Below, in pieces: positions 1-9,797 of a stretch of 64,000 nt of DNA. Within the stretch, counting starts at the first letter, position 1; each line of letters starts with the position of its first letter. Both the position numbers and the translations under genes were made by a program. Source of the DNA: Chloropicon primus (taxonomy: Eukaryota > Chlorophyta > Chloropicophyceae > Chloropicales > Chloropicaceae); the NCBI GenBank assembly GCA_023205875.1, contig CP060768.1:496001-560000 (forward strand). Reading direction: 5' to 3'. The notes beneath the pieces were generated by a model. That model ran no database searches, was not told where the DNA came from, and was given only the letters and a program-made list of their open reading frames with translations.

Positions 1-341
1 TCGTCCTGCTGAGGCGGATGAGAAGGAGCGGGGGGTGGGAGAACGCCGAGGACGTGGTGAGGCAGCTGGTTTGGGTGAGGCTGTCGAACGTTGTGGGGGA
101 GAAGAAGCTTGAGGAGAGGAGCAGGGGGAAAGAAGTCGTGGAGTTGAATAAGGGGGCGGAGGGGGCTGGGGGGAATTTTATCATGACGAGGTGCGGAGGA
201 GGAGGTGGTGGTGGGTTGTTGGGGGGGAGAGAGTGGAGGAAGGGGAAGATGGAGGAGGGAGAAGGGAGGATGGAGGAGATGGAGGAGATGGATGCAGAGA
301 GAGTGAGGGAGAGGATGAGGAAGGTGGTGGTGTTAGGGTGA
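1..341 (+). CDS. possible C-terminal end of a gene that starts before the window
   Basis: One frame is open from the left edge to a stop at 339-341. Its first part contains a GGWENAEDVVRQL-like segment that faintly recalls the W-x-NARDV region in the lid of CbbX/SpoVK-type AAA+ ATPases. The rest is Gly- and Glu/Met/Arg-rich low-complexity sequence ending in VVVLG. The likeness is weak and the composition is biased, so this may be non-coding. No start is visible; if the gene is real it begins upstream of base 1. Confidence 0.22.
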   Translation, partial: VLLRRMRRSGGWENAEDVVRQLVWVRLSNVVGEKKLEERSRGKEVVELNKGAEGAGGNFIMTRCGGGGGGGLLGGREWRKGKMEEGEGRMEEMEEMDAERVRERMRKVVVLG

Positions 342-575
342 GGTCGGTTTAATAAGGGGGGGGCGGGGGGGTAATAATAATGAGGATGATGATGAAATTG
401 GTTAGGGTTTTCGTGGTTTTCGTGGTTTTCGTGGTTTTAGGATTGGTGGTGGTTTTAGGATTTTAGGGGAGAGGATGATGAGAAGGGGGGGAGGAAGCGG
501 TCACAAGCGGTCGCTGTCATCATCGGAACGGTTCCAGTCTCCGTCAGCGTCAGCGTAGTTTCCCTCACCCTCCTC
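342..575. other. spacer with short G/T-rich repeats
   Basis: No gene is seen. Bases about 405-440 hold four tandem copies of a 9-mer (ttttcgtgg). At about 435-470 the motif ggttttaggat occurs twice; it is the reverse complement of the unit in the larger array at 9.16-9.51 kb. Short ATG/ATA runs lie at 375-395. Confidence 0.6.
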
Positions 576-3187
576 TCAGGACTTCCAATAGTCCTGGCGG
601 TTCCAATCGGTAACGATGTCCTCGCAGAGCTCCATGAACCTCGCTGTTTGCTCGGCAGACCAACGATTGATGGGGTCTGCGTCGTTGCTGGGTCGTCGAA
701 CTTGCGCTGGCTTCTTCTTCTTGACCTCGGCCATGTACTTGGCCTTCAATGCTTTTCGGCTTGGGATATAATCTTCCTTCTCGAAAAGTTCGTGCTCCGC
801 CAACCATTCCTCCCGCAAAGATATCCAATGGCCCTGGCTTCGAGCCCACTGAGTTTTAGATCTCCTTCTCCGACTCCTCCCCTGGTTTCGCTTGCTCCGT
901 ATTCACCTCGCTATTGTTCTCAAGCATCATGAGTATCATGTTGACGAGCATTGGATGCCGGATCACTACCTCTTCGGCCTTTCTGTTCTCGGACTCCAGC
1001 CGGCGGGAGCCAACGTTCACGCCGCCTCCTTCTGCGTTCTCCTCGTACCCCTTGCCGATTTTGCAATCGTTATGACTGCAGGACAAGCACCTCAAGCCCC
1101 TTGAACCCTTGGTTGGGATCAAGGGGATCGAGGGGATCTTCTCGATCAAGGCTTTCTCGGACTCAGGTTTCTTTGTACACGGAACACAAAACCAGAAGCC
1201 AATCGTGTTCTTCAGTTGTGTCATGCCAATTTCCTTGCTCATGTCCCAAAGCTCCTTCTTGTCCACGAACTTCGTGGCTTTCAAGAAGCAACCGAACGAG
1301 CACCACTGGCTGAATTCGCTTTTCGTGATCAAGCGGTGGCAGTACCAGCACCAGTCCGAGAGGAGGCAATCGGGATTGTGCCCAGCTCGATCACGTTCCT
1401 CCCCAGGAACCGGGGTCAGAGCTCCTGTTTTGACCAAGGGGCACTCAGCGTGGCCAAGATAATCACAGCAAACGCAGGGCAGGGCTTGCATACCGTCTGT
1501 AGTAGGAACTTGAGGAAACTCCTTCATCGGCTCCCTTGCTTTGGTCTTCCTCTTCCCTTTCGTGTTGGTCTTGGCCTGTGTCTTCCTTTTCGTGCCAGTG
1601 CTCAAGGGACTGCTGCTGCAAGGTCCACAGGGACATGCGGCGGCATCGAATTTGCGAAGCTCTCTCTCCCTCTCCCCGCCGTCCTCGGCGTCGCTGTCCA
1701 CCAGAATGCAAGGACGACTCCTCTTGCACATGTCACAACCACAAATGCATCGAGTATGTGCTGGAGCGGTGTTCGCGGTGCCTGTTGTCCTGGACGACTT
1801 GCGAGAGCATTTACCAGCGCAGGGGCATTCGAAGAAATCTTTTTGAGTCACAGAGATCGCGGTTTCTGGGAAACATTCATTCTCAAACACGACATCGACA
1901 TGTTCTCCCTTTAGTGCATCCGCAAAGTACTCAAAGACTCTGCTCAATGCGTCTTCATCCAAGCCGTGTCCATCACGGTTTTCAAACAACTCGTCCCTCA
2001 CGGAGTGAACGTGGCAGTATTGCCTGTAGGTCTCCAGGAACTCCATGTGCTCCTCGCGAAGAATGATGTCGTAGTTCGCTTCCGTGATGGAACAAGCAGC
2101 GACGAGCACACGAACTGTGGGTTGGTTCTTCCATGCGCGGACGAGATCACTCGCCCGTTGCTCCACAAAGCGCTTTCCAAGAAGATACGAGGAGAAGGGG
2201 TTTCCCGTGCTTCTGCTCCCCCGGCTTCTCCAGATTCTCCAGCTTGTGCCTCAGGACGTGCTCGACGTGTTCGACGAGGAGACAAAGTTCCTCAGAAGTG
2301 TGTTGGCCCGATGCTACAGAACAACGGGTGGCGCCGGACTTGAGCATGCAGTGCGACGCCGAGTACACGGCGTGCCCGTCCGAGGTGCTTGCAGCCTTGC
2401 TCATGTACTTTTTGAGCTCCTCTTTCTTTTCCTCCCCAATCAAAGCTGCTGCATGGGACGTCGGGATACACGCCAGTATAGAGGCCTGCCCTGCGCGCTC
2501 AGCAAGGTAGTCGAGGTCCTTGTAAGCTTGTGGCCGTCTCGACAATCGCGACAAGGCAGCTACAAGAAGCGCGCAAGGCTCGCCCTTCTCCTTCGCAAGG
2601 CCAAGAGCTTCCGTAAGAACTTTGCGGTCCTTGAGGCATCGCGAGCGGCTGGCGGTCCCAAGCTCCACGAAACGAAATGCTTTCACCTGTTTAGGAAGAT
2701 CTTTGCCGAGCAACGCGCTTGAGATCGTGGCCGCCTGACCAGCGAGCTTGTTCCCAAGCCCCTCCCGCGCAAGGGACTCGCGGAGGAAGACGATGCAGTG
2801 GGTCAGTTCTTTCAAGCCCGCAACGCGCTCCAGGTGGACTCCGCCACGGCCTCGGACCACGCGGACCAGGGTCAGCTCCTCAGGCTCGCGAGTTCGCTCC
2901 GCCCGTGTACCCTCGCGTGCAAGGGTGGGCCGCGCGCCAGCTGATTCGTCGTCTGCGAAGCGAAGAGAGGCAAGAAGTCCATCCGCATTGAGAAGCGTCG
3001 TCGGATCCACGTTTTCCTCGATGGCGGCCATCTCCCGCTCCCTATGAGGTCCCGCGGAGATCGCCAGGGCCACTGTGCAAGCGTTGGTGTCCAGGCTTGT
3101 TCCGAGTGCCACCGCGCCGCACGGCTGCCCGCTGCCCTGCAAGTGGGTGAAGACAGAGACATTGGCACCACAATCCTTGGGCGCCAT
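576..3187 (-). CDS. serine-recombinase-like protein with a Cys-rich C-terminal half
   Basis: The proposed model is exons 3187-2318, 2172-907 and 848-576, about 802 aa. Residues about 129-245 look like a small resolvase/invertase catalytic domain: an IVFLRES strand carrying the nucleophilic Ser (about 138), a Gln after it, a FVELGTASRSR segment, then LLVAALSRLSRR matching the 'DRLxR' helix, with Ser where the family usually has Asp. The second exon carries many Cys pairs (CVCC, CWYC, CVPC, CLSC), suggesting zinc binding. The last intron (849-906) is convincing: donor GTGAAT, ctaaaactcag acceptor, frame kept. The first (2173-2317, donor GTAGCA) is only a proposal to explain a frame change. The start is uncertain; ATG at 3031 is an alternative. 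It could be a host-domesticated recombinase or part of a mobile element; no terminal repeats were found. Confidence 0.55.
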
Positions 3188-3568
3188 CCCCCTGGAGAAC
3201 CGCGGCCGGGGTGGCGCCACCAGCCCCTTCTTCACATGACGTCCCAGTATTCGTCAGTCTCCTCTTCTTCGTCGGCAACCAGCGGCTGTAGTATTCCAGG
3301 AGGTAACTCATCGCTTTCTCTCTGGTCGTGGTCTTCTCGTCCCCACTCGTCGGCCGCCTCGTTCGCGGCTCTGGCGTTACGGCGGCTCTCTTTCTCTCTC
3401 CAGCTCCGCCAGGTCACACACCTCGCCGTCCTCCTCGCCGTTACGATCTTATTGTCCTAGTATAATTAGACTAAACCTAAACCTAGTATAATTAACGTCT
3501 CTCACAGAACCCTTGTCTCACGGAGCAAGAGGTAAGGCGGCTGTTGTTTCGCCGCGGTGTTGTTTCGA
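3188..3568. other. spacer, no gene assigned
   Basis: A minus-strand frame (3417-3232) is open but has no ATG before its last codon, so I do not call it. It ends in an acidic DEYWDVM-like tail. Bases 3465-3490 hold a short telomere-like run (actaaacctaaacctag) between two TATAATTA-like stretches, a possible promoter for the gene below. Confidence 0.5.
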
Positions 3569-3687
3569 CACCGGATGTGGGGCTCGAACCCACGACCACA
3601 AGATAACTGGACTTTTTCGAGATTCTCTCCTGAGAGTAGATCCCCGTACTAAGAGTCTTGCGCTCTACCGAACTGAGCTAATCCGGT
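3569..3687 (-). tRNA. tRNA-Lys(CUU) with a 45-nt intron
   Basis: Read on the minus strand, the acceptor stem ACCGGAT pairs perfectly with ATCCGGT and is followed by discriminator G at 3569. The D arm is GCTCAGTTCGGTAGAGC, and the anticodon arm is CAAGA-CTCTTAA-TCTTG with anticodon CTT. The T arm is GTGGG-TTCGAGC-CCCAC. The anticodon loop is interrupted after position 37 by a 45-nt insert (plus-strand 3605-3649), the canonical eukaryotic nuclear tRNA intron site. The mature length is 74 nt without CCA, and no CCA is encoded. A T-rich stretch for Pol III termination is not obvious. Confidence 0.95.
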
Positions 3688-3771
3688 AAATTCATACAAG
3701 GTGTAGAATCTACTAGGAGGTCAACTTGCGTGTTGACTTCTGTGTGAGAAAATCACAAATTTTGCTTTATA

Positions 3772-4725
3772 TTGCGATACGTTCGCCCCTCCCTTGAGCC
3801 CTGCTGGCGCACGCCATCGAGCGAGAGGCGGAGGGCGGAGGGCAGGGATGCGTTGGAGGTGGTGCCCGACTACGACCCTATCGCCTTCGCCTTGACCTGC
3901 GGGGCGTTCCTCGAGGCAGTGGTAACGGCGAACCCCGAGTGGAAGAAGAAGGGTCTTGCTCTGAGGACGGACCTGACGAGAGAGAGGAGGTTGTTCGAGC
4001 AGATGCCTTGCTTCAGTTTGAGTTGGTTCCAGTGGGTGTTTCGGTCGTTCGAAAGGAGGGAGGAGGAACAGATAAAGCGGAGAGTATGGAAAATACTACG
4101 ACCACTTCTATGACGCTGACCTGATGCACCTCGCCGCTTTCCAGGGCAGCAAGAAGGCGATCAAGTGGTTGGCTCCTCAACGTGGGTATTCCTTTGGGTA
4201 TCAAGCGCAAATGTTATCCTCATGGAGTGATAGCAGCTGCAGGAGCTGCTCGCGGAGGTCACATTGATGTGCTGGAATGGTTGAGGAGCGAGGGGTGCGG
4301 GTTTGATGGGTGGACCTGTAGAGGGGCAGCTAAAGGAGGAGGTCACCTTGACGTTCTCAAGTGGGCTTCGAAGCCAGGACCCGCCTTGTGATTGGGGCAA
4401 GGAGACTTGTGAATATGCAGCTGAAGGAGGTGGTCACCTTGACGTTCTCAAGTGGGCTTCGAAACCAGGATCCGCCTTGTGATTGGGACGAGCTGACTTG
4501 TTATTCTCAGCAGGACCCGCCTTGCCCTTGGAACGAGCTGACTTGTTATTCTCAGCAGGATCCGCCTTGTGATTGGGACGAGCTGACTTGTTATTCTCAG
4601 CAGGACCCGCCTTGTGATTGGGACGAGCTGACTTGTTATTCTCAGGCAGCTAAAGGAGGAGGTCACCTCGACGTTCTCAAGTGGCTTCGTAACGAGAACC
4701 CGCCTTGCCCTACAGTCGTCTCCAG
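3772..4725 (+). pseudogene. broken ankyrin-repeat protein gene
   Basis: The order of parts is that of a large algal family: an F-box-like leader (VPDYDPIAFALTCGAFLEAV), a conserved LFEQMPCFSLSWFQWVF segment, then ankyrin units ending HLDVLKWL. They lie in different frames: the leader in one, then units at about 4115-4200, 4195-4390, 4400-4500 and 4645-4720. No ATG starts the leader frame. Two units read AAGTGGGCTTCG where the last intact one reads AAGTGGCTTCG, so each has one extra G and runs into a stop. A 45-bp minisatellite has expanded inside the repeat region. I infer a decaying copy; an intact relative elsewhere in the genome is likely. Confidence 0.75.
4466..4645 (+). repeat. 45-bp minisatellite, four copies
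   Basis: There are four head-to-tail copies of 45 bp, starting at 4466, 4511, 4556 and 4601. Each would encode QDPPCDWDELTCYSQ (copy 2 has CPWN). They differ by only a few bases, so the expansion is recent. The unit is about half an ankyrin repeat, so the copies would not rebuild the fold. Confidence 0.93.
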
Positions 4726-4935
4726 CCTTCATGTCTGCCTTTACTTGCATCGCCTTTCCAGGCAACAACACTTGATGAATCACATATCCTCCCTCGGCAA
4801 AAAAAAAATTAAAATTTCCATTCCACCCCATCCCCATCCCCCCTACAATCAATCTATCATCATTATTCTTATCATTGACCTCGTCTCGTCTCGTCTCGCC
4901 TCGTCTCGCCTCGCCCCCTCCTCCACCATCTCCCC

Positions 4936-6483
4936 CTACCCCACCATCTCCCCCTCCTCCACCCCCCTCTCCACCCCCCCCCTCTCCGTCGTCGTCGTCG
5001 TCGTCGTCGTCATCATCCTATTCCTATTCCTATTCATATTCATATTAACCCCCATCACCATCATCCTCTTCTTCTTCTTCTTCATCCCCCCGATCCCCTC
5101 CACGACTTCCTTGAGCTCCCTCACGAGTTCCCTCCTCCTCTCCCTCAAGCCCTCCCTCCTCCTCTCCTGCTCCTCCCTCCCTCCTTCTCTCCTCCTCCTC
5201 TCCTCCGCCACCCCCTCCCTCCTCTCCTCCGCCTCCCTCCTCTCCTCCCTCTGCCTCCGCTCCTCCTGCCTCATCTCGCTCTCCTTCCTCTCGCTCTCCT
5301 TCCTCCTCCTCTCCTCCTCCTCCCTCAGCTCTTCCTCCTCCTCGACGACGCCGCCGCCCTCGACGAACCGCCGCAGGGCTTCCCGCCGCAGCCGCCGCAG
5401 CGAGGCGAAGGCCCCCGGCTTGATCAGCCCGCTCTTCTTGATCTTGAACTGGAGCTTCTTGTGGTGGAGCCGCTCGTCGGGGTCCACCATCAGGGGGCAC
5501 CCGTACCCGTACGCGTTCATGTCCCTCCGCACGAGGAGGGCCGAGCTCAGGTGCGGCAGGGGCAGGCTCCCCCGCTCCTTCTTCTCCGACCTCGTGTTCT
5601 GCTTGCCCTTGTCCTGGCTCCCCCGGCTCCCCCGGCCCGCCATCAGGATGCTGGGGTCGAACAAGTTCACCGAGCCGTGGTGCGGGCCGTACGACTCGCA
5701 GCTCGACTTGCTCGCGAACTGGTTGCCGTAGGAGCTCTGGGGAAAGAAGCTCCCAAGGTTCTGGCTGGCCCCGTTCGACCTGTCGTCCTTGCCGCCCGGC
5801 TGGCCTCCCGGGCCCTGCTGGCCCTGCTGGTTCCGCGCCGCGTTGATCCTGCTGGCCTCCTTCATCACCGCGATCACCTCCAGCCTCTTCCTCTCCTCCT
5901 CCAGGTTCTTGACGAACGCGCCAAAGCACCGCGGGTCGGACCGGGGCCTCCGGGACTCGGCGGTCCTCCTCCGGCGAGGGAACTTTCGCGGAGGGCCCGA
6001 CGACGACGAGGACGCGGGGCTGCCGGACTTTTCAGCCTCGGCCTTCTGGCTCGTGCCCGGGGGCGTCTGCTCCTTCACGAGCAGGGCCGCCCTCTGCTGC
6101 CTGGTCAGGGGCGGGGTGGGGGGGACGTCCTCCGTGTCCGACAGGCCTTCCTCCTCCCCCTCCCCCTTCTCCAACCGAAGCTTCTTCTCCGCGCCTCCGC
6201 CGTTCGCCTCCTCCACCTTGGGTCGCGGCGCCACGGCCTCCTCCCCGTGCCCGTTCCCGTCCACCTCCATGGCAACCCTCTCCCCTCCCCCGTTCGTCGT
6301 CGTCGTCGTCGTCGTCCTCGTCTCCTCCCTCTTCTTCTCCTTCTCCTTCTCCTCCTCCTTCGCCGCCTCCTTCTTGAACAACTCCGTCGGAAACACCGCA
6401 CCGGAAGCCGCGGCCGCTTGCTCTTGCTTGTTCTTTTTCACGCCGGTCACGACGCTCCCTCCTTCCTCACCTTCCATGGTCAT
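4936..6483 (-). CDS. highly charged protein of unknown function
   Basis: An intronless 515-aa frame starts at ATG 6483 (MTMEGEEGG). I do not recognise it. The N-terminal 150 residues are rich in Glu, Lys, Thr and Gly. About 170-330 holds a basic patch (KFPRRRRTAESRRPR) and a short charged helix, then a Gly/Gln-rich linker. About 340-400 is the most ordered-looking part (MNAYGYGCPLMVDPDERLHH, then IKKSGLIKPGAFASLRRLRR). The last ~130 residues are almost only Glu and Arg, with a Met/Asn and Thr tail. The Glu/Arg part is coded by nearly pure purine, so the plus strand is nearly all C/T from about 5050 to 5340. The conserved-looking middle supports a real gene; the tail may be repeat-driven. Confidence 0.6.
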   Translation of the reverse strand: MTMEGEEGGSVVTGVKKNKQEQAAAASGAVFPTELFKKEAAKEEEKEKEKKREETRTTTTTTTNGGGERVAMEVDGNGHGEEAVAPRPKVEEANGGGAEKKLRLEKGEGEEEGLSDTEDVPPTPPLTRQQRAALLVKEQTPPGTSQKAEAEKSGSPASSSSSGPPRKFPRRRRTAESRRPRSDPRCFGAFVKNLEEERKRLEVIAVMKEASRINAARNQQGQQGPGGQPGGKDDRSNGASQNLGSFFPQSSYGNQFASKSSCESYGPHHGSVNLFDPSILMAGRGSRGSQDKGKQNTRSEKKERGSLPLPHLSSALLVRRDMNAYGYGCPLMVDPDERLHHKKLQFKIKKSGLIKPGAFASLRRLRREALRRFVEGGGVVEEEEELREEEERRRKESERKESEMRQEERRQREERREAEERREGVAEERRRREGGREEQERRREGLRERRRELVRELKEVVEGIGGMKKKKKRMMVMGVNMNMNRNRNRMMTTTTTTTTERGGVERGVEEGEMVG

Positions 6484-6819
6484 CCTTCCCTCGCACACAC
6501 ACACCACACACTCGCACACACACTCGACGCGCTCCGTCGTCTCCGTCTCCTCCCTCGTCCGCCTCTCCGGCCCCTTTGAGGAGCGTTCATCCCATGGACA
6601 CGATTGGCCTTGGCCTTTGACAGACCAGGAGGCCAGGACACGAGGCAAGAGGCAAGAGACAGGGGCGTGTGTTGCGACGAAGACGACATCGAATACCCGA
6701 ACACGCAAACACGGAACCTCTCCTCCTCTCTCTGTGACACAAACACGGAGACACAGAGAGACAAACAAACGAAAGAACTTTTTGAAAAACCCAAAGGCAG
6801 CAGTTTGCTCCGATCTCCT

Positions 6820-9007
6820 ATGGAAGGCTACGGCGACTACAGCGACTCGTTCGAGGAGTACGACGAGGACGACTTCGAGTCCTACTCCTCCTCCTCCTCC
6901 TCCTCCTCCTCAATAATACAGGTCGTCAAGGTCGGCGTGGGGGAGGAGGAGCGGTACCTCAGGAAGCTCCGGAAGGAGAGGTGGGCAGCCCTGTTGAGCT
7001 CGGAATCGGTGAGTCCCATCACCTCCACATGTTTTCCAACCTAAACCTGACACCCTATCCTATCCCTAGGCAATTCAACTGGAGTCGGTCGCGCTCGACA
7101 ACCTTTTCGTGATGCCTCCCTACTCCCTGTCCCAGCTGCAGCAGATGGGCTGCGGCGCGTTCAAGACGAGGCTGGAGAAGGGGAGCAGCACATCGAGGAG
7201 GGAGACCAAGAGGTCGCAGACGGACAGGACTTCGACGAGGAACAAGCACTGCCAGTTCCCGGACCCCAACAACGCCACGGGGAACTGGAAGACCGCCTTC
7301 ACGAGGGCCAAAGTGATAAAGTCGAGGATCATGTCCTCCTCCTCCTCCTCACCATCATCCTCGTCCTCCTCGTCCTCCTCGTCTTCGATCTTGCAGGTCT
7401 CGAGCAGCAAAAAGAGGCTCGCGAACTTCGTGGTCTCCTCCGGCAGGATCATCGAGAGGCTCCTGGCGGAGAACCGCCACCGGAGCTTCCAGGTCCTCCT
7501 GGAGGGCAAAGGGGACCACAGAAGCTGGGAGGAGAAGACCTTCGACGAGGACGACATCGCGAACAAGGTCAACCGAGGGAGGTCGGTCAAGGGGGACCAC
7601 AGAAGCTGGTCGGAGAAGACCTTCGACGAGGACAAGCGGGACTCCAAGTCGAAGTTCTTGCGGCGCCTCTACAACCTCGACTTGGAGGAGTCCAGGTCGG
7701 TCAAGTGCGTCGCCTTCTCCAAGGACGTCCCGCCCCTCCTGGCGATCGCCTTGGGCCCCCGGGAGGACTCTTCTTCTCCTCCTCCTCTTTCTTCTTCTCC
7801 TCCTCCTCCTCCTCCTTCTAGCAGCAGCAGCAGCAGCCTGGTGAGCGTGTGGGACTTGGAGTCCATGGACCACCCGGCCTTCACCCTCGCGAGCTCGGGG
7901 GAGGTCTCGACGTGCTGCTTCGGCCCCCAGGCCAAGAGCACGTCCTCCCAGGCCTTCGTCGTGGCTGGTATGGAGGAGGGAGGCCTGTGCCTGTGGGACT
8001 GCGGTGAGCCCGAGGGCGCCCACACCACCAAGGTCGGCTCCACCTTTACTACCTGCAGGTGGCCAAGCTTCACCACGGAGGGCCAGCTAAACCTAAACCT
8101 GATGCACAGCGCCGAGGAGATCGTCTCTGTGGCCTGCATCCCGCCGGCGACAGCCAAGGAGGAGTTCCGTGTGGTGTCGGTGAACAGGGCCGGCTACGCC
8201 ATTGTTTGGGACGTCTGCGACGTGCCTTTCGCCCAGAACCTGTCTCAGGTGTCGGGGACTGGCCTTGGCCTGAGGATCGGGAGCAGGTACAAGCTGCTGA
8301 AGAGCTGCGTCGTCGACGCGGGGGACCTCGCGGCCGACTTCAGGCGAGGGGGGGGGGACATCAGGGTGACTTGCTTCTCCGCTGCCCGGGACGAGGTGAC
8401 CACCCTCGCCGTCGGGACGAGCGAGGGGTTGGTGTACAGGCTGAACAGGTTCGGAGCGAGGCTCAAGCCGCCTCTGTACTTTTCTCCGCTCAAGGGCGAC
8501 GAATCGAACGCGTCCCTCGTCAATGGGACCGAGCACGGAAGGGGCCTTTCGGTGCCCCCGGTGCTGGGCCTCGACTTCCTCCCCCGGGACCCCACGCAGC
8601 TGCTGTGCTGCCACCTGGACGGCACGATCTGCCTCTACAGGACGAGCCACTCCTTTCCCACCAAGACTTGGGTGTGGTCCAGCGCGGTGCTCCAGGTGAA
8701 GTGGCACCCGGACTCGCCCGGGGTCTTCTTCGCCTTGGACGCCGAGTCCAACCTGCTCCGCTGGAACGTGCAGGACGCGGAGCCCATCACAGTGCACGCT
8801 CTGGTGGCGTCCGCGGGGGAGAGAGGTTCTGGGGTGCACGCCACCGGGTTCAGTTTGAGCTGCCCGGGGGAGGAGCGCAGGGGCCAGGGCGAGGCCCCGA
8901 CGATGCCCACCTTTGTGTGCTCCACCCTATCCAACGGAAGGGCCAGCGTCTTCGTCCTGGCAGACGACGACGAGTCGAGTGAAGGGAATGAAAGCCACCA
9001 CCACTAA
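6820..9007 (+). CDS. DYNC2I1: dynein-2 intermediate chain, WDR60-type WD-repeat protein
   Basis: Exons 6820-7008 and 7070-9007 give 708 aa. The 61-nt intron has donor GTGAGT, acceptor tatccctag and phase 0. The protein has an acidic Ser-rich N-terminus, a conserved stretch after FVMPPYSLSQLQQMG, a helical IIERLLAENR segment like that before the WD repeats of WDR60, then WD-type blades (LVSVWDLESM, GGLCLWDCG, GYAIVWDVCD, GTICLYRTS, NLLRWNVQD). The segment RWPSFTTEG resembles the R-TP-T-ST-G loop of WDR60. The family is the intermediate chain of the retrograde IFT motor dynein-2, so the organism should have cilia. An internal 42-bp duplication (7511-7633) lengthens the linker. The related WDR34/DYNC2I2 is less likely given the N-terminal half. 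Confidence 0.75.
7511..7633 (+). repeat. 42-bp in-frame direct repeat inside DYNC2I1
   Basis: Copies at 7511-7552 and 7592-7633 both encode DHRSW(E/S)EKTFDED and are nearly identical at the DNA level. They are 81 bp apart, so the duplication keeps frame. Confidence 0.9.
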
Positions 9008-9797
9008 ACCACTGTAACGAGAGAATCAGCACAGCAAGAGAAGAAAGAATTCTTGTTCGATCAGTTGGCTGCACCCAAGGCGAGGGGCGAGAGCGCTCTG
9101 TCCATCCATCCATGCCATGCCATGCCTTGCCTTGCCTATTCGTGATGATGATGAATCGGCATCCTAATCCAAAGGCGATCCTAAAACCTAAGCCGATCCT
9201 AGAGCCATCCTAAAGCCGATTCCTAAAGACCACCTTAAAACCTAAGCCGATCCTAGAGCATCCCTATGCCGATCCCTATTGATCCTAAAACCATCCTCAA
9301 CACCCATCCTAATCCTAAACCGATCCTTATTGATCCTAATTGATCCTAAAGCCATCCTAAAGCCGGTCCTAACACCAATCCTATTCCTAAACCCATCCTA
9401 ATCCTAAAAGCCCATCCTAAAACCAATCCAATCCTAAAACCAGTATCCTAAAAGCCCATCCTAAAGATCAATCCTTAAAACCGGTATCCTAAACCGATTT
9501 ACCTAATGATGATGATCAGGAACAACCTGGTCCACTTCGGTCACAAGGGGTGAGGGGCCAGAGAAACTACGATCCAAGGAAGGACTCTTGCTTGCTCTCT
9601 CCATTGCTTTCGTATTCATCAAGAAATGAATCGATTTCCGCTTGCTTGCTTTGTAACGTACGCGGCGGTCTCGTGTCGGCGTCGATGATGATGATGAGAA
9701 ATGACTTGTCAGGGAAAAACACTGAAGAGTGATGACATTTGTAACTACATTTTGCTTATACAGCTTGCTTGCTCTGCTCTTAAGTCACTCTCCCTCC
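9008..9797. other. long spacer, no gene seen
   Basis: This lies between two convergent genes. It has the 3' end of DYNC2I1 to about 9100, short ccatgc/ccttgc runs at 9105-9135, the CCTAAA-rich array listed separately, and AT-richer sequence from 9500 to 9797. Small open frames at 9550-9732 and 9729-9935 look random. Confidence 0.6.
9160..9510. repeat. degenerate CCTAAA-rich (telomere-like) array
   Basis: About 350 bp are made of a loose 11-14-bp unit, approximately GATCCTAAARCC, with variants such as ccatcctaaag, cgatcctagag and caatcctattc. I count roughly thirty CCTAA or CCTTA cores. The reverse complement is G/T-rich (ggttttaggatc), like a decayed telomeric or minisatellite tract. The same motif occurs at about 435-470. 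Confidence 0.8.

Noticed and set aside
4466-4645. CRISPR-like array
   Set aside because: The copies are head-to-tail without spacers and encode ankyrin-like sequence.
8050-8115. A possible in-frame mini-intron in DYNC2I1 ending ctaaacctgatgcacag
   Set aside because: The translated segment RWPSFTTEG matches a conserved WDR60 loop, so it is exon.
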